Shown in pieces: positions 1-6,605 of a stretch of 13,572 bases of DNA. Positions within the stretch are counted from its first letter, which is position 1; each line of letters opens with the position of its first letter. Below the pieces are notes generated by a model, which saw only the letters and a program-made list of their open reading frames with translations, had not been told where the DNA came from and did no database searches. The position numbers and the translations under genes are program-made. This DNA comes from CAZCWX01 sp964502465 (GTDB lineage Bacteria > Desulfobacterota > Binatia > Bin18): NCBI GenBank assembly GCA_964502465.1, contig CAZCWX010000717.1:1-13572 (forward strand). Reading direction: 5' to 3'.

Positions 1-2
1 GC

Positions 3-113
3 TTTTTGGCCCGCGTGTTGCGGCACCGGCCGCGGATGTTTCCCGAAGCGGTTCGCTTTGCCATTGAGGGCTACCATTTCGAGAAAGTAACCCGACAGGT
101 GGTCGCGGGCTAA
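3..113 (+). CDS. 3' end of a probable B12-binding radical SAM protein (partial)
   Basis: Only the last 36 codons are in the window, open from base 3 to a TAA at 111-113. The tail contains FPEAVRFAIEGYHFEKVT. From memory, B12-binding-domain radical SAM proteins with a DUF4070-type C-terminus end in a similar way, with an arginine/proline-rich stretch and then a 'GYHF.K.T' tail, so I infer membership of that family. None of the diagnostic parts (B12-binding domain, CxxxCxxC cluster motif) is present here. The other two frames either close early or have unnatural composition. It runs toward the tmRNA gene on the opposite strand. The identity is tentative; that this frame is the coding one is more secure. 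Confidence 0.5.
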   Translation, partial: FLARVLRHRPRMFPEAVRFAIEGYHFEKVTRQVVAG

Positions 114-129
114 AGGCACGCGAGGTGGA

Positions 130-207
130 ATGGGCAAAGGAAAAGTTCCGAAGAGAAGAATCGAGGACCCAAGGAAAAGCCTCTGGATCCTGACCCTCAT
201 CTACTAA
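130..207 (+). CDS. possible 25-residue small ORF
   Basis: A short ORF begins MGKGKVPKRRIEDP and ends in a hydrophobic stretch before TAA. A GAGGTGGA purine run sits immediately before the ATG, which could act as a ribosome site although the spacing is tight. It follows the preceding stop codon by 16 bases on the same strand. I do not recognise it, and it may be a chance ORF in the A-rich spacer between the partial gene and the tmRNA gene. Confidence 0.2.
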   Translation: MGKGKVPKRRIEDPRKSLWILTLIY

Positions 208-228
208 AAAAGATTAAGAAAAGAGAAG

Positions 229-579
229 TGGAGGCGGCGGGAATTGAACCCGCGTCCGAGAGTGGTCCCCCGAAGACTTCTACATGCGTAGCTCACGTTT
301 TGCTCTTACTCCGCAGCCTCCCATGAGCAGGATGCTCCGCAGCCAGCCGAGAAAAGTTTCGGCCCTCCATCCCCCGGCATGATGCAGGTCCTATCCCGAT
401 TTGCGACGCCTTAGCCAGCCCTACGGGCACGGACTGGTAAGACGCTAGCTGCGCTTAAGCAGCCAGGGCGTATTCAGCGTTGTCTGCAGCTAAATTTTGC
501 AGTCTGTCTTTTACGGGTGTGACAGAATCCCGGCACGCAATCTTGGCTTTCCAGCCCCCGTCGAACCCACATCGCCCCC
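229..579 (-). ncRNA. ssrA: tmRNA (transfer-messenger RNA, ssrA)
   Basis: Both tRNA-like ends are visible on the minus strand. The 5' end reads GGGGGCGATGTGGGTTCGAC, and the 3' end contains the T-arm GCGGGTTCAATTCCCGC followed by CGCCTCC-A. GGGGGCG pairs with CGCCTCC as the acceptor stem, leaving A as discriminator and giving a 351-nt RNA. The next bases are CTT, so the terminal CCA is not encoded and would have to be added by tRNA nucleotidyltransferase. tmRNA with SmpB rescues stalled ribosomes and tags nascent peptides for proteolysis. smpB ends 57 bases upstream on the same strand. Downstream of the 3' end lies a T-rich stretch (minus-strand sense, about 205-228) without an obvious hairpin. 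Confidence 0.96.
455..487 (-). other. tmRNA tag-peptide reading frame (ADNAEYALAA-stop)
   Basis: This is the resume segment inside the tmRNA. The GCA resume codon at 487-485 is preceded by TTTAGCT, which aligns with the TAGTC that precedes the E. coli resume codon. The frame encodes ADNAEYALAA and stops at TAA. With the alanine supplied by the charged tmRNA the tag is AADNAEYALAA, ending in the ALAA degron recognised by ClpXP-type proteases. Confidence 0.92.
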
Positions 580-636
580 ATACATGAGAACAGGTCAGAC
601 AGGATCACTACATAATCAGGGAAGAGGCCTGATGAA

Positions 637-1116
637 TCAAGTCCTACTCTCTCTCCCACGGCGCATCGCCCGTTCGATATCTCGCTTGACCTCACGCTCA
701 CGAATCGTTGCGCGTTTGTCATACATTTTCTTGCCGCGGGCCAGGGCCAACTCCACTTTTGCACGGCCCTTCTTGAAATATAAGCGTAAAGGAACAAGAG
801 TAAACCCCCGTTCCTGCACCCTGCCCATGAGACGCAGAATTTCTTTTTTGTGCATGAGCAGCTTGCGGGTCCGCGTAGGATCGACATTGAAGTAATGCGC
901 AGGCTCGTAGTTGCTGATGTGGGCATTGAGCAAAATCGCTTCGCCTTTATCTATACGGGCGTAACTGTCTTTGAGGTTCGCCCGACCCTCCCGGAGCGAT
1001 TTGACCTCGCCGCCAGTCAAAACCAGCCCGGCTTCGTAGGTTTCTTCGATCGAGTAGTCATGCCGGGCTTTACGGTTCATGCAGATCGTTTTTTCATCTG
1101 TCGCTGGTTTAGGCAT
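637..1116 (-). CDS. smpB: SsrA-binding protein SmpB
   Basis: A 159-residue protein of normal SmpB length. It has the family hallmarks in order: NRKARHDYSIEETYEAGLVLTG near residue 14, GGEVKSLREG, ANLKDSYARI, HISNYEPA, and the basic tail GKKMYDKRATIRERE that folds into the decoding centre. SmpB binds the tRNA-like domain of tmRNA and delivers it with EF-Tu to stalled ribosomes. The chosen ATG leaves 13 residues before NRKARHDY, as is usual, although no clear Shine-Dalgarno precedes it. An in-frame ATG at 1080 would start immediately before NRKA and is less likely. Just after the stop is a 6-bp hairpin (ATCAGG/CCTGAT) without a T-run, then the tmRNA. This placement is a common arrangement and supports the call. 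Confidence 0.97.
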   Translation of the reverse strand: MPKPATDEKTICMNRKARHDYSIEETYEAGLVLTGGEVKSLREGRANLKDSYARIDKGEAILLNAHISNYEPAHYFNVDPTRTRKLLMHKKEILRLMGRVQERGFTLVPLRLYFKKGRAKVELALARGKKMYDKRATIREREVKRDIERAMRRGRESRT

Positions 1117-1260
1117 AAAAAGCAGTCAGCCGTCAGCTCTCAGCTGTCAGCAAGAAATTGGGTTCAGCGGATCATTTAGTCATTTTGTCACTCAATCAAT
1201 GAGCCAATGAGTCTCTTGTTTGCTCAGTCCTCGCCTAGCTGACCGCTGAGAGCTGCGAGC
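1117..1260. repeat. intergenic element bounded by an 18-bp imperfect inverted repeat
   Basis: The left arm at 1134-1151 (CAGCTCTCAGCTGTCAGC) matches the reverse complement of 1238-1255 at 17 of 18 positions, enclosing 86 bases. The arms are also internally palindromic (CAGCT/AGCTG). The centre holds short CAAT/ATTG-type repeats around 1174-1212 (ACTCA...TGAGT). No ORF is present. It sits between panC and smpB, which are both on the minus strand, and could form a large hairpin in a read-through transcript. It resembles non-coding palindromic repeats scattered in many environmental genomes, but dispersal cannot be shown from one copy. Confidence 0.6.
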
Positions 1261-2103
1261 TTATTTTATCATGCGGTTATCAATCAGCCGAACGTCGCCA
1301 ACCCACGCAGCCAGGGCAAGTAAGGTTGGACCAGAGACCTCCACTACTTCTTCAAGAGTTTCAGGATGACAAAGGGCTGTATATTCCATTCGTACGCTTG
1401 GTTCTTTCGCGATTTCAGCCTGGACAGCCTGGAGGATGGCTGCAGATCGGCGCTCACCCTGATTGACTAATTTATGGGCTTTGTTGAGGGCTCGTGATAA
1501 ACACAAACTCATCTGTCGCTCGGTTGGACTAAGACGGGCATTGCGTGAACTCATCGCCAGCCCATCCGGTTCACGTATGGTCGGCATGGCAAGGACCTCA
1601 AGGTCAAAGTTCAGATCTTTGACCATACGTTGAATGACAACGCACTGCTGGAAGTCTTTCTCGCCGAATAACGCCACGTGCGGTTTGACAATATTGAAGA
1701 GCTTGGCAACCACGGTTGCGACTCCGCGAAAGTGTCCCGGTCTGAAGATGCCGCAAAGAGGCTGACTGACTGTGTCCACTTCAACCGCAGTCTGAAACCC
1801 TTCCGGATACATTTCTGCTGCCTCAGGATAAAAGAGGGCATCGGTCTCCGCCTCTTCCAGCAACTGCTGATCTTGCGCTAAATTACGTGGGTACTGAGTA
1901 AAATCCGACTGCTGGTTGAATTGAATGGGATTCACAAAGATTGACACCACCACCACATCCCCACGTCTTCTTCCCTCGTGCACGAGGCTCAGGTGGCCGT
2001 CGTGCAGAAACCCCATGGTCGGAACGAAGGCAATCTTTTTCCCCTCTAAACGCCGTGCCTCAGACCAGCATTGCATCTCGCGGATTGAATCTATGATCTT
2101 CAT
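1261..2103 (-). CDS. panC: pantothenate synthetase (pantoate--beta-alanine ligase)
   Basis: This 280-residue protein matches the usual PanC length. It catalyses ATP-dependent condensation of D-pantoate with beta-alanine to give pantothenate, the last step before coenzyme A synthesis. The nucleotidyltransferase motifs are visible: PTMGFLHDGH with the HxGH signature at residues 34-37, VNPIQF at 57-62, GEKDFQQ at 147-153, and the KMSKS-equivalent AMSSRN at 183-188. It is cytoplasmic with no membrane segments. It follows panB by 46 bases on the same strand and is probably co-transcribed with it. The ATG start is preceded by a weak GGTGA. No panD lies in the window. Confidence 0.97.
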   Translation of the reverse strand: MKIIDSIREMQCWSEARRLEGKKIAFVPTMGFLHDGHLSLVHEGRRRGDVVVVSIFVNPIQFNQQSDFTQYPRNLAQDQQLLEEAETDALFYPEAAEMYPEGFQTAVEVDTVSQPLCGIFRPGHFRGVATVVAKLFNIVKPHVALFGEKDFQQCVVIQRMVKDLNFDLEVLAMPTIREPDGLAMSSRNARLSPTERQMSLCLSRALNKAHKLVNQGERRSAAILQAVQAEIAKEPSVRMEYTALCHPETLEEVVEVSGPTLLALAAWVGDVRLIDNRMIK

Positions 2104-2149
2104 AATTCACCGTAGCCAGCACGAGGGAGTTTCTTTTATTCCTTCGCCT

Positions 2150-2974
2150 CTAGTGAAACGAATGTTCGTCGAGCGGAAACGCACTACTGCGGACATCACT
2201 AATGTATGCGCTCACGGCCTGGGTAATCGCCCCACGTAAGTCAGCGTACTGCTTCACAAACTTGGGCGCAAAGCGCTCGGTCAAGCCGAGAATATCGTGG
2301 ATCACCAGGATCTGACCGTCACAGTACGGACCCGCACCAATACCAATCGTCGGAACGGGCAACCTTTCGGTTATTTCGTGAGCAAGATCAATCGGGACTC
2401 CTTCGAGAACAATGGCGAAGGCACCGGCGTCAGCTACCGCCTGCGCGTCTTCTAACAGGCGCTCACGTGCGCCAGGTTGACGGCCAGATTTTTTCCCCTG
2501 AACTTTGAATCCGCCCATACGATGGACTGACTGCGGGGTCAGACCAATATGCCCCATCACCGGTATATCAACATTGACGATCGCCTTAATCACCCGAGCT
2601 ACGTTGATCCCACCTTCAAGCTTCACCGCTTCAGCACCACCCTCCTTGAGCAGCCGGCCGGCGTTCGCAATAGCATCGCAGATGCCCGCTTGATAAGAAA
2701 GGAAGGGCATATCTCCCACTACGAGAGCACGTGGTCGTGCTCTGGACACCAGCTTGAGGTGGTAGACCATTTCATCCAGGGTCACGGGTAAGGTGGTTTC
2801 GACCCCCTGTACGACTGTGCCCACTGAATCGCCAACGAGGAGGAGATCAATCCCACAGTCATCAAGGATGCGGGCAAAGGGGTAGTCGTACGCGGTGAGT
2901 GCAGTGATCTTCTGTCCGGCAGCCTTAAGGTGTTGTATTTCCGGAACAGTAACCTTTGGTGCACGGGTTTGCAT
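2150..2974 (-). CDS. panB: 3-methyl-2-oxobutanoate hydroxymethyltransferase
   Basis: A 274-residue PanB of standard length. It transfers a hydroxymethyl group from 5,10-methylene-THF to alpha-ketoisovalerate, forming ketopantoate. Metal and catalytic residues are recognisable: LLVGDSVG (Asp49), VVGDMPF (Asp88), AVKLEGG (Lys118) and the catalytic glutamate in IVLEGVP (Glu191), matching the D/D/K/E set of the E. coli enzyme. PVMGHIGLTPQSVH follows at about 138-151. A strong AAGGAGGG lies 6 bases before the ATG and fixes the start. It is the first gene of a panB-panC pair. The transcript probably has a long 5' leader (see 2975-3254), so expression may be controlled at the RNA level. Confidence 0.97.
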   Translation of the reverse strand: MQTRAPKVTVPEIQHLKAAGQKITALTAYDYPFARILDDCGIDLLLVGDSVGTVVQGVETTLPVTLDEMVYHLKLVSRARPRALVVGDMPFLSYQAGICDAIANAGRLLKEGGAEAVKLEGGINVARVIKAIVNVDIPVMGHIGLTPQSVHRMGGFKVQGKKSGRQPGARERLLEDAQAVADAGAFAIVLEGVPIDLAHEITERLPVPTIGIGAGPYCDGQILVIHDILGLTERFAPKFVKQYADLRGAITQAVSAYISDVRSSAFPLDEHSFH

Positions 2975-3254
2975 AGAAAGCCCTCCTTCGTCAACCGGAC
3001 CTGAGGGCTTGGTAGGCAGAGGGGTTGAGGGACGCGGCTTACCGTTCCCTTTGATCCCAGTCTGTGGTTGTCCTTTCTCAGCCTACTTCCGTCCGTCCTG
3101 GTCCGGTAAAATGGATCCAAGCGGTCTTCTCTCTCGTTCCGCCTGCCGAGCTCCTACCTGAGGTCGACGGTTTCGTCGCCTCTCCTCCGGCTTTCCCTCA
3201 GAGGTTTTTTTCCCCTTACCCAACCGGAGGCTCAGCAAAACATCAACGGGCGAG
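2975..3254 (-). promoter_or_regulatory. long structured 5' leader of panB, candidate cis-regulatory RNA
   Basis: This stretch has no convincing gene and is purine-rich on the panB-sense strand. Three pairings are visible. First, a 7-bp inverted repeat CCGGAGG/CCTCCGG (3224-3230 with 3184-3190). Second, a hairpin at 3160-3182 with stems GAGG/CCTC and CGACG/CGTCG, loop AAAC, and a single bulged A. Third, a perfect 8-bp long-range pairing ACCGGACC/GGTCCGGT between 3100-3107 and 2994-3001, the latter only a few bases upstream of the panB Shine-Dalgarno. The Weinberg 'pan' RNA motif is known upstream of pan genes, including in deltaproteobacteria, and has bulged adenosines, but I cannot confirm a match by eye. 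Confidence 0.4.
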
Positions 3255-3284
3255 CAGATAGCATACTTTTCTTTTGCTTGTCCA
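3255..3284 (-). promoter_or_regulatory. candidate sigma70-type promoter for panBC
   Basis: On the minus strand TGGACA (3284-3279) is followed after 18 bases by TATCTG (3260-3255), preceded by TGC as in an extended -10. The match is partial. It would start transcription near 3248 and give panB a leader of about 270 nt. Confidence 0.3.
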
Positions 3285-3335
3285 GTAGGTGTTCTCCAGA
3301 CGAGATCATTTTTCCTTCTGCAGATCCCTGCTACG

Positions 3336-4409
3336 ATGTTTCTTATGAACAACCTAGACCGTATTGGTCAGCTCTTCATGGTTGGTATTCCCCATCCCAC
3401 GCTGGACAGCACCACCCGCGCCATGCTGTATAACCTCCGTCCTGGTGGTATCATTTTGTTTCGGCGGAACTACACTGACCCAGAGACGTTATCCCGACTC
3501 TGTGCAGAACTTCACTCATTGTTTCCAGAGAACCCTCTGCTGATCGCACTCGACCATGAAGGGGGTCGTGTCCATCGCTTGCATCCGCCCTTCACTCACT
3601 TTCCAGCGGCACGCTTTCTTGGTCAGGCTGGCTCCATCCCATTTGCGCACCGAACAGGTCTGGCAATGGGATATGAACTCCACAGTGTGGGGATTGATCT
3701 CGACTTTGCACCGGTGCTCGATGTTCTGACCAATCCAGAAAATAGTGTGATTGGTGACCGAGCGTTTTCCTCCGATCCCCAGCAGGTCGCCCTGCTCGGC
3801 TGCGCGGTAGCTCGTGGACTACGCGAAGCGGGAGTCATCCCTTGCGGGAAGCATTTTCCTGGTCACGGCGCGACCCTCGTCGATTCGCATGACGATCTGC
3901 CACGGGACGAGCGCCCAAGAGAGGCGTTCGCGCAACTGGATCTCCCTCCTTTTCAACACGCTATCACTGAGCAGATCGAGATGATCATGACCGCACACGT
4001 CTTGTATCCGGCGCTCGATCCTGAGTTGCCAGCGACACTCTCTTCCCCCATCATCAGTGGGCTCTTGCGTGATACCTTGGGATTTCAGGGGGTCGTGGTC
4101 ACCGACGATTTAGAGATGGGCGCTATTGTCCGACACGGTACGATTGAGCACGCGGTGCTCGCCACGCTCAACGCCGGGAGCGATCTTTTATTGGTGTGTC
4201 ATAGTCTTGAGCGAGCTCTGGCAGCACGGGATGCGTGCGAACGAGCGTTACAGGACGGAACGTTATCATCCCAGCGTGTAGAGCAAGCCAGACAACGCCT
4301 GCTGGCACTCAAGCAGAAACATCAGGCACAACACCCCGGCCCGGTACGATCGATCGGTGCACGAGAACACCAACAGCTCGTTGCCGAGATTTTGCAGCAA
4401 GCCACGTAG
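3336..4409 (+). CDS. nagZ: beta-N-acetylhexosaminidase, glycoside hydrolase family 3 (NagZ type)
   Basis: A 357-residue single-domain GH3 enzyme, the usual size for NagZ. It removes terminal N-acetylglucosamine, typically from GlcNAc-anhydroMurNAc peptides during cell-wall recycling. Visible motifs: LIALDHEGGRVHRL (residues 69-82), FAPVLDV, VIGDRAF (138-144), KHFPGHG (172-178), DSH (183-185, the acid/base His-Asp loop specific to NagZ-type GH3) and VVTDDLEMGAI with nucleophile Asp257. No signal peptide is seen, implying a cytoplasmic enzyme. ATGs at 3336 and 3345 are both possible, and neither has a good Shine-Dalgarno. It is divergent from panB and convergent with mtnA, so it is probably transcribed alone. 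GcNAc-releasing activity on other substrates cannot be excluded. Confidence 0.95.
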   Translation: MFLMNNLDRIGQLFMVGIPHPTLDSTTRAMLYNLRPGGIILFRRNYTDPETLSRLCAELHSLFPENPLLIALDHEGGRVHRLHPPFTHFPAARFLGQAGSIPFAHRTGLAMGYELHSVGIDLDFAPVLDVLTNPENSVIGDRAFSSDPQQVALLGCAVARGLREAGVIPCGKHFPGHGATLVDSHDDLPRDERPREAFAQLDLPPFQHAITEQIEMIMTAHVLYPALDPELPATLSSPIISGLLRDTLGFQGVVVTDDLEMGAIVRHGTIEHAVLATLNAGSDLLLVCHSLERALAARDACERALQDGTLSSQRVEQARQRLLALKQKHQAQHPGPVRSIGAREHQQLVAEILQQAT

Positions 4410-4450
4410 CGGAAAAAATCCCTATCAAGTTAGAGTTGATTGCAACCCCG

Positions 4451-4545
4451 CCGTTCCCCCTTCGACAAGCTCAGGGCGAACGGGACTGGGATTAAATTTG
4501 TTCAGGATTTGCCGTTCGTGCTGAGCCTGTCGAAGCACGAACATC
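4451..4545. repeat. pair of inverted palindromic (REP-like) repeats
   Basis: Two related hairpins lie in opposite orientation in the convergent nagZ-mtnA gap. Copy A (4451-4483) pairs CCGTTC/GAACGG and CCCT/AGGG around one mismatch. Copy B (4512-4545) has a perfect 9-bp stem GTTCGTGCT/AGCACGAAC with an 11-nt loop. Reverse-complemented A and B share the core CTGAGC-TGTCGAAG with compensatory stem changes. Bases 4527-4545 recur exactly, inverted, at 7790-7808. The hairpins may serve as a bidirectional transcript end for nagZ and mtnA. The rest of the 214-bp gap shows nothing else. Confidence 0.75.
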
Positions 4546-4623
4546 GACTGCCGCGCACCGTGCCAGAATTCTGATAGGCACCCAATCCCCACCCGATTCA
4601 CTCTTCCTTGCTTGTTTTCTGCT

Positions 4624-5685
4624 TTATTTTTTCGCCTTTTTCCCCTTGCGACCCTTCTGGACCAACTGCGGGAGGGTATGACGAAAAGGATCACGAGCTA
4701 TGCCCTGCTCTGTCACGATGGCACTCACCAGTTCGTGAGGGGTAACGTCAAAGGCTGGATTTGCCACGCGAATGCCAGTGGGTGCTATCTGCTGCCGCAA
4801 GATGTGGGTGACCTCGCGAGCTGACCGCTCCTCGATGGGGATTTGCTCGCCAGTTGGGCAATTGAGATCGATCGAAGAGGTCGGGGCAGCCACATAAAAC
4901 GGTACTTCATGCCGGGCAGCGAGCACTGCGGTCGTGTAGGTGCCAATCTTGTTCGCCACATCTCCATTGGCAGCGGTTCGATCTGTCCCAACCACCACAC
5001 AATCGACCGCTCCCTTTTGCATGAAGTGGCCGACCATATTGTCAGTCACTAAGGTGGCAGGAATTCCCTCTTTCGTGAGCTCCCAGGCAGTGAGACGTGC
5101 GCCCTGCAGGAACGGTCTGGTCTCAGGGACGATCACGGAAATATGTTTGTCTTGTTGCCACGCTGCACGAATGATTCCTAAGGCGGTGCCATACCCTGCT
5201 GTGGCTAATGCGCCAGCATTACAGTGGGTAAGGACCGTTGCACCCTTGGGCACCAAGGGTGCACCATAGCGACCCATCCGGCGATTGGCGACGATATCCT
5301 CCTGGTAAATAGCAAGCGCCTCACGCGCTAAACGGTCACAAAGGACATCGGAGCTTTGTCCCAGGAGGCGAGTGTATAGTCCCCGCATGCGCTCAATTGC
5401 CCAAAAGAGGTTCACCGCTGTTGGGCGCGTCGCGGCAAAGACCTGGCAAAGTCGATCAAATTCGCCAGGAGAGTCAATCCGTTTCGCTTGACGCGCACCG
5501 AGCGCAATACCCATAGCTGCAGCGACACCAATTGCCGGTGCACCGCGAATGACCATATCTTTGATCGCCCGTGCAACCCCACGATAATCGCGATAGGTCC
5601 GATACACTTCTCTCGTTGGCAAGAGGCGCTGGTCCAGCATCACCACCGCACCATCCTGCCACTCAATCGTAAAGAAAGTGCTCAC
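4624..5685 (-). CDS. mtnA: S-methyl-5-thioribose-1-phosphate isomerase
   Basis: A 353-residue protein of the eIF2B-like aldose-ketose isomerase family. It converts 5-methylthioribose-1-phosphate to the ribulose form in methionine salvage. Visible motifs: TIEWQDG and MLDQRLLP at the N-terminus, MVIRGAPAIG (44-53), VLTHCNAGALATAGYGTALG with catalytic Cys155, and VVGTDRTAANGDVANKIGTY with catalytic Asp235. The start is GTG at 5685. It is needed to include the conserved TIEW/LDQ segment, although no clear Shine-Dalgarno is visible. The C-terminus is an unusually lysine-rich tail (GRKGKKAKK). It starts 15 bases after the upstream small membrane protein gene, so the two are probably co-transcribed. 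No other salvage genes (mtnK, mtnP, mtnB-D) are in the window. Confidence 0.95.
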   Translation of the reverse strand: MSTFFTIEWQDGAVVMLDQRLLPTREVYRTYRDYRGVARAIKDMVIRGAPAIGVAAAMGIALGARQAKRIDSPGEFDRLCQVFAATRPTAVNLFWAIERMRGLYTRLLGQSSDVLCDRLAREALAIYQEDIVANRRMGRYGAPLVPKGATVLTHCNAGALATAGYGTALGIIRAAWQQDKHISVIVPETRPFLQGARLTAWELTKEGIPATLVTDNMVGHFMQKGAVDCVVVGTDRTAANGDVANKIGTYTTAVLAARHEVPFYVAAPTSSIDLNCPTGEQIPIEERSAREVTHILRQQIAPTGIRVANPAFDVTPHELVSAIVTEQGIARDPFRHTLPQLVQKGRKGKKAKK

Positions 5686-5700
5686 GGTTGTAGATTTTGC

Positions 5701-6288
5701 TCACGCCCCGGCCTGTGGCGCGAATAACTGCACCCCGGTCGTAGGTTTCCAGGCGGCAACGGTCTGATCGTCAGGAAGACGTTTGATCACGATTTCTTCC
5801 AGGTCTTCTCCAGATTTGAGCAGATGGAGCGCACGTCCATTCTCAATCCAGGTATTGACCACCAGGTCTATCACGGTTTTGCGTTTATCGTCTGACAGAT
5901 CCTTCCACTTCTCCGTCACCTTTATGGTGACCACCTTGCCATCGAGCCGTACTTCCATGCCGTAATAGACGTCAGCCCACAAGCCGTTTGAGAGCTGGGA
6001 GTCCACTCTGTGCACGCAGGTCCACAAGGAGGGGCTGGTCCCTGTAGGCAGGTCAGCAGGTGGTTGGGGTTCCTGTCTTTCTTCAGGGTCGCGAAATTTG
6101 CTCTCCTGTTGCTCAGCAGGCTGTTCAGCTTGCTGATAGTACAGCACCACAGCAACGACCACAAACACTGCGACCATCGGGACTCTGCGAATGATCGTCA
6201 AAATGGTATTCAAAACCGCACTCACGACATTCAGCAGGGAGTGCAACAACCCTGTACCAGAAGATGATGAAGAAGGTTCGGAAGGCAT
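5701..6288 (-). CDS. single-pass membrane protein of unknown function
   Basis: The ORF encodes 195 residues from the ATG at 6288. An upstream in-frame start at 6393 would add 35 residues encoded by a hairpin-containing repeat region and is unlikely. In order the protein has a Ser-rich N-terminus (1-12), an amphipathic hydrophobic stretch (about 14-34), a transmembrane helix (about 37-51, VPMVAVFVVVAVVLYY), a Gln/Glu/Pro-rich linker (52-85) and a soluble domain (about 88-190). The soluble domain contains SQLSNGLWADVYYGMEVRLDG and an alpha/beta-looking region with WIENGRALHL. I do not recognise the family. It ends 15 bases before the mtnA start on the same strand, suggesting one transcript, but nothing in it points to methionine salvage. 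No clear ribosome binding site precedes the ATG. Confidence 0.75.
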   Translation of the reverse strand: MPSEPSSSSSGTGLLHSLLNVVSAVLNTILTIIRRVPMVAVFVVVAVVLYYQQAEQPAEQQESKFRDPEERQEPQPPADLPTGTSPSLWTCVHRVDSQLSNGLWADVYYGMEVRLDGKVVTIKVTEKWKDLSDDKRKTVIDLVVNTWIENGRALHLLKSGEDLEEIVIKRLPDDQTVAAWKPTTGVQLFAPQAGA

Positions 6289-6354
6289 GTGTTGGAATGT
6301 AGCATACTGTCCGTATACTGCTGAAGCCCTCTTCGCAGCACAAATGCAGAATGT

Positions 6355-6383
6355 GGATTGCGGAAGACAGATCTCCGCAATCC
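6355..6383. repeat. 10-bp perfect hairpin
   Basis: GGATTGCGGA (6355-6364) pairs perfectly with TCCGCAATCC (6374-6383) across a 9-nt loop. It lies just upstream of the small membrane protein gene and downstream of the MetE-like gene. There is no T-run on either side, so it is not a classic terminator. It could be a further palindromic repeat or an operator-like site. Confidence 0.6.
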
Positions 6384-6452
6384 GCACGTGCACCCCGCAA
6401 CACTACTCAGCCAATAGTGTTCGGCACTCATTATGCGAGCACGAATATAGGT

Positions 6453-6561
6453 CCCTTCTCCCCTGGAGGGAGAAGGTCAGGAAGAGGGGGCAGCCGTCAG
6501 GCGATTCCATTGGTCACGTTTCACCCTCTCCCTGGCCCTCTCCCATCGAGGGAGAGGGGAG
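6453..6561. repeat. BIME-like pair of inverted palindromic repeats
   Basis: Two copies of a roughly 37-nt palindromic sequence lie in opposite orientation. The left hairpin pairs CCTTCTCCC (6454-6462) with GGGAGAAGG (6468-6476). The right pairs CCCTCTCCC (6536-6544) with GGGAGAGGG (6550-6558). Both have 9-bp perfect stems and 5-nt loops, and the stem difference is compensatory. Reverse-complementing the left copy aligns it with the right along its whole length (CCCTCTxCCTGxCCxTCTCCC...). The element fills much of the 317-bp gap at 6289-6605, which otherwise holds the hairpin at 6355-6383 and no gene. Confidence 0.8.
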
Positions 6562-6605
6562 AAGACCAAGGAGCGGTCAAAATTTGTACCGAACAGTATT
6601 GCTAC

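Noticed and set aside
2782..3120. 112-residue minus-strand ORF over the panB start
   Set aside because: Out of frame with panB and largely inside it; no family features.
3121..3240. RNase P RNA, cyclic-di-GMP or cobalamin riboswitch in the panB leader
   Set aside because: Short purine-rich resemblances only; the conserved core sequences of these RNAs are absent.
3083..3352. 89-residue minus-strand ORF between panB and nagZ
   Set aside because: Overlaps the nagZ start, has basic low-complexity composition, and covers the structured panB leader and promoter.
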